This document shows positions 1 through 5,644 of a stretch of DNA of 6,617 bases, piece after piece. This DNA comes from Nitrospinota bacterium. Lineage in GTDB: Bacteria; Nitrospinota; Nitrospinia; JACRGO01. The notes below the pieces were generated by a model. It was not told where the DNA came from. It worked only from the letters and a program-made list of their open reading frames with translations, and did not search any database. The DNA is taken from positions 1-6,617 of the forward strand of contig JACRGO010000033.1 of NCBI GenBank assembly GCA_016212295.1, in the 5' to 3' direction. The first letter of the stretch is position 1. Each line of letters starts with the position of its first letter. The position numbers and the translations under genes were made by a program.

Positions 1-110
1 GCGTGCTCAATTACTTTCACACGCCATAGCGCAGCTAATTGGCGAATAAACAATTACCAATTTCAATACGTTTCAATTGAATAGAACAATCCAGCAGAGC
101 TGGAGCAAAC

Positions 111-290
111 CGAAATACACGAAACACACGAAAAAATTATAAAATGATTCTTTCAACCTGGGCCTTAAACCCGCAACCCATTTCACGATCAAGTACGGGC
201 GAATGATTATTCGCCCCTACCTTTACTGCCCCCTGAATGGCAAAACATTCTTCCTTGAATAAAATTTTTTCGTGTGCTTCGTGTGTTTCG
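111..290. repeat. Nested inverted-repeat element (28-bp arms around a hairpin)
   Basis: The arms are 111-138 and 263-290. The right arm read in reverse complement matches the left at 26 of 28 positions. Each arm is built from short repeated units of the type ACACGAA followed by an A-run and TT. The 124 bases between the arms contain a separate perfect hairpin (197-216). No ORF lies inside, so this is not an insertion sequence with its own transposase. It resembles the small non-coding dispersed repeats seen between genes in many environmental bacterial genomes; that comparison is from memory and the copy number here is unknown. It could be a MITE-like element, or two copies of a short dispersed repeat in opposite orientation. 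Confidence 0.65.
193..220. repeat. Hairpin repeat, GGGCGAAT-GATT-ATTCGCCC
   Basis: A perfect 8-bp stem (197-204 with 209-216) closes a 4-base GATT loop. It is flanked by a further GTA/TAC pairing (193-195 with 218-220) across one C-C mismatch. It sits inside the larger inverted-repeat pair. GGGCGAA...TTCGCCC palindromes of this kind recur as intergenic dispersed repeats in several bacterial groups; this is recalled, not checked. There is no T-run on either side, so a terminator role is unlikely. Confidence 0.6.
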
Positions 291-332
291 TGGTTCATAT
301 TGCTTTTTTAAAAGAAGAATTAAAACCGCTTG

Positions 333-352
333 ATTCCTGCTTTAGCGGGAAT
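333..352. repeat. ATTCC...GGAAT palindromic repeat (dRS3-like)
   Basis: An 8-bp stem, ATTCCTGC with GCGGGAAT, contains one T-G pair and has a TTTA loop. The pattern is one base away from ATTCCC-N8-GGGAAT, the consensus of the Neisseria dRS3 repeat; similar palindromes occur widely in other proteobacteria. It lies 58 bases past the stop codon of the ExeA-like gene on its transcript side, so it may shape the 3' end of that mRNA. Homology to dRS3 itself is not implied. Confidence 0.5.
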
Positions 353-356
353 GACT

Positions 357-370
357 GGTGAAAAATCACC
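357..370 (-). terminator. Weak hairpin downstream of the ExeA-like gene
   Basis: GGTGA (357-361) and TCACC (366-370) form a 5-bp stem with a four-base loop, about 40 bases beyond the stop codon of the minus-strand gene. On the transcript there is no strong U-tract after it, and the stem is short, so it is a poor intrinsic terminator. Together with the 333-352 hairpin it may still mark the end of the transcript. This is a structural observation only. Confidence 0.2.
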
Positions 371-410
371 GTTTATAACCATATTGAGTATATTTAAACC
401 AGCCGCATAG

Positions 411-2486
411 CTATGGGATATGGTATCCCAGAAGCTTATAAAGCTTCATCTTCATCTCAGGTCCCACAACTCCGTCCGGCGCCATGCCGTGGCGTTTCTG
501 GAACGCAACTACCGCGTCAACGGTCATCGTCCCAAAGAAGGAAGTTTTCCTGGCTTTAAACAATCCTAACTTTTCCAATCCTTCCTGCAGCCATAAAACC
601 TGGGGTCCGGTGTCTTTTTCCTTTATATTGTAACTTAAATTTTCAAAGTCCTTCCATACCACTAAACATTTCCCGGACCAGAATTTCTGTATCGAGGCGA
701 AGGGAATTTCCTGGGCCTGGCCGGCGCCGGCCAAAATGTTCTCGCCGGACACACGCCTTAAAGGAAAATATCTCTTTTCCCTGCCTTCGGAAAAATTGAG
801 TTCAAGGACAATTGGATAACCAAGCATTTTTATTTTTTCAAAATCTCCCTCGAAGGCTAACAGCCGCAAGCCCTCGCCCAGGACGGTTCCTTTCAGGAAG
901 TTTTTTCGTCCTGTTTCAGAGATGGCTGGAGCGCCCCACATCTCTAAAACAGCATTAAAGGCATTAAGCTGCCCTTGCTCCATGGACCGGTTTTTAAGGT
1001 CGTTAAGCAATTTGGCTTCAGCGCCTTCCTTTTCTTGTGGAGAAGGAGGGGCCGGGGGCGCGGGTTCCACGGCCGCGGTCTTTTGTTGAGCCGGCGCTTT
1101 TTCCTTCTCTTTTTTATCCGCCCGCGGGCTTAGCGCCTCCAGGCCGGTTTTTTTATCGCCCATGGGTAAAAGCCCAAGCGCCCACTCAGAGGCTTTCTCC
1201 AGGCCGAGCGCTGTCTTTAATTTTGAAACAAAGCGGTCCATGTCAGAGGATTTTAAATAATCAAATCCCCACGGTCCCATGTAAAGCGTGAAGAAAAGCG
1301 AAAGGATAAGGGTGATTACCATACCGGCGGCCCTGGGGAAAGGTTTGGGCAAGGTATGGGCGTCCTGGTAATAATTGGAGATGGCAAGCGAGACTATTTT
1401 CCTGTTGACCGATTTCCTGCCCAGGGTATAGGCCACCAATAAGGCCCTGTCCGAAAAGACGTTGATCATTCTGGGAACGCCCTTGCTTGCCTTATAGATC
1501 TGCCGGACCGCCCCGCTCGTGAAATCAACCTTCCCGCCCCAGCCGTGGGCCACCTTCAATCTGTGGTGGATATAGCTCTGGGTTTCCTCCAGGTCCAGGG
1601 GAGAGAGGCTCCAGCGCACCGTTATCCGCTGCTCGAGCTGTCTTAACCCGTGTGTTTTTAAGGTATTCAGCAGCTCCGGCTGCCCGACAAGGACGATCTG
1701 GAGCAATTTTTCCGTTTCCGTTTCGAGATTGGATAGAAGCCGGAGCTGCTCCAGGGTCTTGATTTCCAGGTCCTGGGCCTCATCCACGACCAAGGCCACT
1801 TTCTCCCCTTCCCGCCTGGCCCTTAACAGGAACTGGTTAAACTCGCCGAGCAGTTCCTTCTTGCTCTGGCTTTCCGAAGGAAGGCCGAACTCCGCGTTTA
1901 TGCTTTGCAGGATTTCCAGGTCGGAAAGGCATGGATTAAAAAGATAGGCCACTTTAACCGACGCGTCCAACTGGGCGAGAAAACTCCTGCACAACATGGT
2001 CTTCCCTGTCCCCACCTCGCCTGTAATAACAACAAATCCCTTCTGCTCCTGCAAGCCGAAAAAAAGGTGCGCCAGGGCCTCCTTGTGCTTGGCGCTCAGA
2101 TAAAAGTATTTTGTGTCAGGAGTGAGATTAAAAGGGCTTTCCTTGAATCCGAAGTATTGATCGTAGGTCCCCTTGCTGGAAAGGTCCATGCCCCCTTTTT
2201 CCTTCTTGGTTCCGTTTCCTTTTATCTCAGCGGGAATTGTATCCGCCTGCTCATCCATGCTGATTTCATCTGAAAGACGTTTTTGGTTTTTTTCGGGACT
2301 GGAAAGGGTTTTGTATGCTTCCTCTATTTCGGAAATAACATTATTGATTTTTTCCCTTTCCTCAACGGAATAAGCCACGCGGGGATCAAAGCCGTAGTTG
2401 AGCATGCTTTTATGGTAAGCCCGCTCAATTTCAATAAGGGAGGCTTCCCGCTCAATCTTCAATACTTCGTAGGGATCTTTTTTCAT
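411..2486 (-). CDS. ExeA/GspA-like AAA+ ATPase with N-terminal J-like domain and C-terminal peptidoglycan-binding domain
   Basis: A 691-residue inner-membrane ATPase of the ExeA/GspA type. In type II secretion systems this family helps assemble the secretin through the peptidoglycan. Domains visible in order: a J-like domain (about 3-71, DPYEVL at the start and EEAYKTLSSPEK at the end); an AAA ATPase (about 111-375) with Walker A GEVGTGKT 156-163, Walker B ALVVDEAQ 231-238, sensor-like VLVGQPEL 265-272, LEQR ending at R287 and GVPR ending at R339; one membrane span (about 387-403); a Pro/Lys-rich linker (about 450-490); a segment (about 495-615) resembling the C39-like region of ExeA proteins; and a PG_binding_1 domain (about 622-688, with DGVVGP 671-676). 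The J domain lacks the HPD tripeptide: YGFDPR stands where YHPDR is expected, so DnaK stimulation is doubtful. The start fits because the J-like fold begins at residue 4. There is no Shine-Dalgarno sequence, and a TATAAT box lies 8 bases upstream. No other secretion gene is in view; an exopolysaccharide-linked role is an alternative. Confidence 0.9.
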   Translation of the reverse strand: MKKDPYEVLKIEREASLIEIERAYHKSMLNYGFDPRVAYSVEEREKINNVISEIEEAYKTLSSPEKNQKRLSDEISMDEQADTIPAEIKGNGTKKEKGGMDLSSKGTYDQYFGFKESPFNLTPDTKYFYLSAKHKEALAHLFFGLQEQKGFVVITGEVGTGKTMLCRSFLAQLDASVKVAYLFNPCLSDLEILQSINAEFGLPSESQSKKELLGEFNQFLLRARREGEKVALVVDEAQDLEIKTLEQLRLLSNLETETEKLLQIVLVGQPELLNTLKTHGLRQLEQRITVRWSLSPLDLEETQSYIHHRLKVAHGWGGKVDFTSGAVRQIYKASKGVPRMINVFSDRALLVAYTLGRKSVNRKIVSLAISNYYQDAHTLPKPFPRAAGMVITLILSLFFTLYMGPWGFDYLKSSDMDRFVSKLKTALGLEKASEWALGLLPMGDKKTGLEALSPRADKKEKEKAPAQQKTAAVEPAPPAPPSPQEKEGAEAKLLNDLKNRSMEQGQLNAFNAVLEMWGAPAISETGRKNFLKGTVLGEGLRLLAFEGDFEKIKMLGYPIVLELNFSEGREKRYFPLRRVSGENILAGAGQAQEIPFASIQKFWSGKCLVVWKDFENLSYNIKEKDTGPQVLWLQEGLEKLGLFKARKTSFFGTMTVDAVVAFQKRHGMAPDGVVGPEMKMKLYKLLGYHIP

Positions 2487-2494
2487 GGCGCGAT

Positions 2495-2524
2495 ATTATA
2501 AGAAAGAAATCTTAAATTAAACAA
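2495..2524 (-). promoter_or_regulatory. Putative promoter of the ExeA-like gene (near-leaderless)
   Basis: On the minus strand a perfect TATAAT (2495-2500) is followed by 8 bases and then the ATG. A TTGTTT (2519-2524) lies 18 bases above it as a partial -35. Transcription would begin at or within a few bases of the start codon, so the mRNA would be leaderless or nearly so. An alternative promoter on the same strand uses TTGACA (2537-2542) with a weak TAATTT (2514-2519) at 17-base spacing, which would give a leader of about 20 bases. Confidence 0.45.
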
Positions 2525-2535
2525 AGCAATGATGA

Positions 2536-2568
2536 ATGTCAAGATACAAAGCTTGCCATTCTTGACAT
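2536..2568. promoter_or_regulatory. 9-bp inverted repeat carrying a TTGACA on each strand (operator-like)
   Basis: ATGTCAAGA (2536-2544) and TCTTGACAT (2560-2568) are exact reverse complements separated by 15 bases. Each arm contains TTGACA pointing outward, one toward the ExeA-like gene and one toward rlpA. The arrangement suits either two divergent -35 boxes or a dyad bound by a regulator shared by both promoters. The repeat is seen directly; the regulatory role is inferred. Confidence 0.4.
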
Positions 2569-2590
2569 ATCAGCAAAGCTTTTTTAAACT
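2562..2590 (+). promoter_or_regulatory. Putative rlpA-recD promoter
   Basis: TTGACA (2562-2567) is a perfect -35, followed after 17 bases by TAAACT (2585-2590), which matches 4 of 6 positions of the -10 consensus. Transcription would start near 2597 and give a leader of about 240 bases before rlpA. A nearer TATAAA at 2798-2803 has no recognisable -35 at the right distance. The position of the real start site is uncertain. Confidence 0.35.
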
Positions 2591-2602
2591 GTACTACAAA
2601 TC

Positions 2603-2645
2603 CATAAAACTTGCTGAATATCATTATTACTCAAAAAGTTTTATG
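2603..2645. repeat. 10-bp perfect inverted repeat in the putative rlpA leader
   Basis: CATAAAACTT (2603-2612) and AAGTTTTATG (2636-2645) are exact reverse complements with 23 bases between them. If transcription starts near 2597 this would be a stem-loop close to the 5' end of the rlpA mRNA, although the stem is AT-rich and weak. It could also be an operator. The rest of the gap to 2838 holds short direct repeats (CATTGCC at 2732 and 2743; AACCCTG in tandem at 2767-2783) and no ORF I can support. Confidence 0.4.
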
Positions 2646-2766
2646 AAACTCCAAACCTCAATTGCCGAATCAAATAAGGAAATGGAATTGTTTTGGTGAT
2701 CCGGAAATTGTAATCAGCGGCCTGAATTTTTCATTGCCCTTACATTGCCGTGTTTGGCGATTTTTC

Positions 2767-2783
2767 AACCCTGAACCCTGAAC
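2767..2783. repeat. Short tandem repeat AACCCTG x2.4
   Basis: Two complete AACCCTG units are followed by AAC. Seven-base units of this sequence are familiar from intergenic regions of some environmental bacterial genomes (from memory). At this length it may be chance, and no function is implied. Confidence 0.35.
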
Positions 2784-2838
2784 GGTTACAAAAAAACTAT
2801 AAAAATTCCTTAGTTATGCCTTTTTCTTGTAATTGAAA

Positions 2839-3594
2839 ATGAAAAGTTCCATCCATAATAAACTTTTAACTTTTTTCACCTGCCTCCTGGCCTTGTCCTT
2901 CGCGGCCTGCGAAACCGTTTCCCGTCCAACGGCAGGCAAACCTCCTTCCACGGCCGAGACTACGCTGGAAAAGAAAACCCTCGTTGGTCTGCCCCAGGAA
3001 CCGGAGGACAAACGTTTCGTGCAGGAGGGAATAGCGTCCTGGTACGGTCCCGACTTCCAGAAAAAGCAGACCGCCAACGGCGAGGTCTATGATATGTACG
3101 GCATGACGGCCGCCCACCAGACAATTCCCTTCAATGTTTATGTTAAAGTGACAAACCTTGAGAATGGAAAGAGCGTCGTGGTCCGCGTCAATGACCGGGG
3201 GCCTTTCGCCAAGGACCGCATTATAGATCTGACCTACACCGCTTCTTATAAACTGGGCATGCTGGCAACCGGCACCGCCCGCGTGAGGATTGAGGGGCTG
3301 GGATTCGTGAAGGAGGTGGACGGGAAACGGGTTTATATAACCCCGGCCTCCTATCAGATTGAAGGGACTTTAACCTTGCAGGTGGGTTCCTTCAAGAGCA
3401 AGGACGGAGCTTACTCCCTGGTGGAGCAGTTAAAAACCGGTTTCCGCGATGTGCATGTCACGGAACTTGAAATAGGGACGGAGAAATATTACAGGGTCCT
3501 TGTGGGAAAATACAAGACCCCGGCGGACGCGGCAAAAGACATGGAAAGCCTTGTCCAAGCCGGTTTCACCGGAGCGCACCTGTTAACCGAATAG
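2839..3594 (+). CDS. rlpA: RlpA family septal lytic transglycosylase-like lipoprotein with SPOR domain
   Basis: RlpA proteins are outer-membrane lipoproteins. In Pseudomonas aeruginosa RlpA cuts peptidoglycan strands lacking stem peptides, and its SPOR domain targets it to the septum. From the ATG at 2839 the protein has 251 residues: a signal peptide with a lipobox-like SFAAC and lipidation at C24 (Phe at -3 is unusual; Glu at +2 does not signal inner-membrane retention), a short linker, a double-psi beta-barrel (about 62-155) with GIASWYG 64-70, TANGE 78-82 and VNDRGPF 117-123, and a SPOR domain (about 175-251). E82, H93 and D119 match the conserved Glu, His and Asp of catalytically active RlpA, so I expect activity. 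A TTG two codons upstream (2833) is an alternative start. Neither start has a clear Shine-Dalgarno sequence. recD follows after 10 bases, so the two are probably co-transcribed. Divergence from the ExeA-like gene adds a peptidoglycan theme. Confidence 0.9.
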   Translation: MKSSIHNKLLTFFTCLLALSFAACETVSRPTAGKPPSTAETTLEKKTLVGLPQEPEDKRFVQEGIASWYGPDFQKKQTANGEVYDMYGMTAAHQTIPFNVYVKVTNLENGKSVVVRVNDRGPFAKDRIIDLTYTASYKLGMLATGTARVRIEGLGFVKEVDGKRVYITPASYQIEGTLTLQVGSFKSKDGAYSLVEQLKTGFRDVHVTELEIGTEKYYRVLVGKYKTPADAAKDMESLVQAGFTGAHLLTE

Positions 3595-3604
3595 CCGCTC
3601 TAAA

Positions 3605-5380
3605 GTGCCTTTATCCTCCTTGTTTGAAAATAAAATCATTTCCCCCCTGGATTTCCATTTCGCGAAATTCATTGAGGACCTTTCCGGCGGGCCAAACCCC
3701 GCTCTCGCCCTGGCCGCGGCCCTGGCCAGCCATGACACTAAAAAAGGAAACGCCTGCCTTGATCTCTCGGCCCTGGCCGGTAGGGCCTTTCCGGATGAAA
3801 AGGCCGATGGGCGCATTATCTGCCCCGACCTCTCCGCTTGGCTGCAAAAATTGAAGGCTTCTCCGGTTGTGGGAAAGCCCGGCGATAACGCCCCTTTGCT
3901 CCTTCACAAGACCCGGCTCTATCTCCAAAAATACTACCTATATGAAAAGGTGGTTGCCGAGGCGGTCCTTGAGCGTGTTTCCATTGATGAAAAAGTGGAC
4001 GCCGGACTTTTGAAAAACGGCCTGGACCGCCTGTTCCCGGACAGTGGTGATGGAGAGGCTGACCGGCAAAGAACCGCGGCCTCAAGCTCCGTCCTCCACA
4101 AATTCTGCGCCATCACAGGAGGGCCGGGGACAGGTAAGACCTCCACGGTGGTGAAGATCCTTGCCCTCCTTCTGGAACAAGCTGGTGACAGCGCGTTAAG
4201 GATAGCGCTGGCCGCGCCCACCGGCAAGGCCGCCGCCAGGCTGCAAGGCGCGGTCGCGAAGGCCGGGGCCATGTTGGACTGTCCAGGCCCCATAAAGGAA
4301 AGAATACCTGTTAAGGCCTCCACGATCCACCGCCTTCTCGGTCCGGTTCCCCACTCCCGCTATTTCCGCCACGGTCCCGGAAACAGGCTTCCACTGGACT
4401 TGGTTGTGGTGGACGAGGCGTCAATGGTGGACCTTCCCCTAATGGCCAAGCTGGTCCGCGCCCTTGAGCCCGGCTGCCGCCTGATCCTTCTTGGCGACAG
4501 CCATCAGTTGGCGTCCGTGGAGCCAGGGGCCGTTTTGGGGGATATATGTTCCGGGGAAACGGACGCCGGCCCATTGGAGCCCGACACCTCCTCTGGCCTG
4601 CGCGGCTGCGTTGTCAGGCTGCGTAAGAATTACCGCATGGAAAGCGGAAGCGGCATGGAAAGACTGAGCCTTGCTATCAAGGAAGGAAATGACGGAGAGG
4701 CCCTCGATATTTTAAAATCCGGTCTTTACCCTGATGCGTCCTGGCGGGAACTGCCTGAGCCCAAAAATTTATCCTGGTCCCTTAATCAAACCATCACCGG
4801 TAATTTCAAAGCCTGCCTGGAAACTAGCGATCCACTGGAGGCGTTGGAACGATTCGAGAAATTCCGGATTCTGTGCGCCCTGCGGGAGGGTCCATTCGGA
4901 GTCATCGCCTTGAACCGTATTGCTGAAGAGGCGCTGTCCAATGCGGGATTGATAGACCCGGAAAGGGAGTGGTATAGCGGCAGGCCGGTCATGATAACCA
5001 GGAACGACTATGAACTGGATCTTTTTAACGGGGATATGGGGATCATCCTGCCTGAAAGGCAAGGGGACAGCCGTCTCTTCGCCTTCTTTGCAGGACCCGA
5101 TGGAGAGGCGAGGAAGTTTTTTCCTCAGCTTCTCCCGCAACACGAAACGGTCTTTGCAATCACGGCGCATAAAAGCCAGGGATCGGAATTTGAAAGGGCG
5201 CTGCTGATTCTCCCGGACTCCCCGTCCCCGGTCCTGACGCGGGAATTGGTTTATACCGGGATCACCAGGGCAAGGAAAGGAGTGGAAATCATGGGGCGGG
5301 AGGAAGTGTTTTCGCGGGCGGCGCGGACCAGGATGGAAAGGACGTCCGGCTTGCGCGAGGCGCTTTGGGGGGAGGAATAA
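3605..5380 (+). CDS. recD: Exodeoxyribonuclease V alpha subunit RecD (5'-3' helicase)
   Basis: RecD is the fast 5'-3' helicase of the RecBCD complex, which processes double-strand ends for recombination and degrades foreign linear DNA. The 591-residue length fits RecD1 (E. coli about 608), not the longer RecD2. An N-terminal domain without motifs (about 1-165, the region that contacts RecB in E. coli) precedes the SF1B motor: Walker A GGPGTGKT 172-179, motif Ia APTGKAAARL 204-213, STIHRLLG 239-246, Walker B VVVDEASM 267-274, motif III LLGDSHQLASVEPG 295-308, motif IV LRKNYR 339-344, FNGDMGI 474-480, AITAHKSQGSEFE 518-530, and motif VI VYTGITRARKG 549-559. All catalytic motifs look intact. The start is GTG, 10 bases after the rlpA stop, with no Shine-Dalgarno sequence. 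An in-frame TTG at 3620 is an alternative, and the frame is closed by a stop at 3584. recB and recC are not in the window, unlike the common recC-recB-recD order, and may lie elsewhere. Confidence 0.95.
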   Translation: MPLSSLFENKIISPLDFHFAKFIEDLSGGPNPALALAAALASHDTKKGNACLDLSALAGRAFPDEKADGRIICPDLSAWLQKLKASPVVGKPGDNAPLLLHKTRLYLQKYYLYEKVVAEAVLERVSIDEKVDAGLLKNGLDRLFPDSGDGEADRQRTAASSSVLHKFCAITGGPGTGKTSTVVKILALLLEQAGDSALRIALAAPTGKAAARLQGAVAKAGAMLDCPGPIKERIPVKASTIHRLLGPVPHSRYFRHGPGNRLPLDLVVVDEASMVDLPLMAKLVRALEPGCRLILLGDSHQLASVEPGAVLGDICSGETDAGPLEPDTSSGLRGCVVRLRKNYRMESGSGMERLSLAIKEGNDGEALDILKSGLYPDASWRELPEPKNLSWSLNQTITGNFKACLETSDPLEALERFEKFRILCALREGPFGVIALNRIAEEALSNAGLIDPEREWYSGRPVMITRNDYELDLFNGDMGIILPERQGDSRLFAFFAGPDGEARKFFPQLLPQHETVFAITAHKSQGSEFERALLILPDSPSPVLTRELVYTGITRARKGVEIMGREEVFSRAARTRMERTSGLREALWGEE

Positions 5381-5413
5381 CTTTGATGTTCGATGTTTTT
5401 CTTCCTCTTTTTT

Positions 5414-5422
5414 TGCTATATT
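5414..5422 (+). promoter_or_regulatory. Putative extended -10 promoter just above the small gene
   Basis: TGCTATATT gives an extended -10 (TG-n-TATATT, one mismatch to TATAAT) ending 6 bases before the ATG at 5429. No good -35 is present at 16-18 bases, which extended -10 promoters can tolerate. Transcription would begin about at the ATG, giving a second leaderless-looking start in this window. The surrounding T-rich tract makes chance matches likely. Confidence 0.3.
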
Positions 5423-5428
5423 GCCACT

Positions 5429-5644
5429 ATGTATCCTAAAAAACGGCCGAATCATAAAATTTACCTTCGGACCTTGCGGGAGATGACACCGGAGCAAAGG
5501 TTATTAAAGGCCATGGAGCTTTCCGATCTGGGAAAGCGCTTGTTTATTGATGGGCTGCGAAAGCGCTTTCCCGACATGCCCGAGAAGGAATTTCAGGACC
5601 TTTTGAAAAAAAGGCTGGACAAATGCCACAACAGGAATTATTGA
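5429..5644 (+). CDS. Small conserved-looking protein of unknown function, overlapping a nucleotidyltransferase gene
   Basis: A 71-residue basic protein, predicted mostly helical, with no recognised domain. Visible features are KIYLRTLREMTPEQR (10-24), a central LSDLGKRLFIDGLRKRFPDM (31-50), and the C-terminal KRLDKCHNRNY (61-71). I recall similar small proteins with an 'ELSDL...GLR+R.P' core beside nucleotidyltransferase genes, but have not verified it. R62, H67 and Y71 give R-X4-H-X3-Y, close to the R-X4-H-X-Y motif of HEPN toxins, yet the protein is too short for an ordinary HEPN fold. The start at 5429 is preferred. An in-frame ATG at 5393 would add 12 mostly hydrophobic residues encoded by a T-rich tract, with its nearest purine-rich site (5371-5375) too far upstream. 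The last 22 bases overlap the next gene, which suggests translational coupling. It could be an antitoxin, a toxin or an accessory factor. Confidence 0.65.
   Translation: MYPKKRPNHKIYLRTLREMTPEQRLLKAMELSDLGKRLFIDGLRKRFPDMPEKEFQDLLKKRLDKCHNRNY

Noticed and set aside
2-49. Plus-strand frame ending in ...LLSHAIAQLIGE then TAA at the left edge, possibly the tail of a gene
   Set aside because: Only 15 codons are visible, no family is recognised, and another frame is open for a similar length; too little to call.
1-410. CRISPR array from the repeated ACACGAA-type units
   Set aside because: The units are adjacent short repeats in two inverted arms, not regularly spaced direct repeats with unique spacers, and no cas gene is present.
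1037-1291. Plus-strand open frame opposite the ExeA-like gene
   Set aside because: It is the antisense of the Pro/Lys-rich linker and C-terminal region; the codon pattern and domains support only the minus strand.
3934-4323. 129-codon minus-strand frame opposite recD
   Set aside because: Antisense to Walker A and motif Ia of RecD; low-complexity Ala/Ser/Arg composition.
5386-5439. 17-codon frame (MFDVFLPLFLLYC...) with GGAGG ten bases upstream, as a leader peptide
   Set aside because: The GGAGG falls in the last codons of recD and the frame reads through a T-rich tract; nothing supports expression.
4769-5497. 242-codon minus-strand frame opposite recD
   Set aside because: It lies antisense to intact helicase motifs, is rich in Pro/Arg/Phe as expected for a shadow frame, and has no domain.
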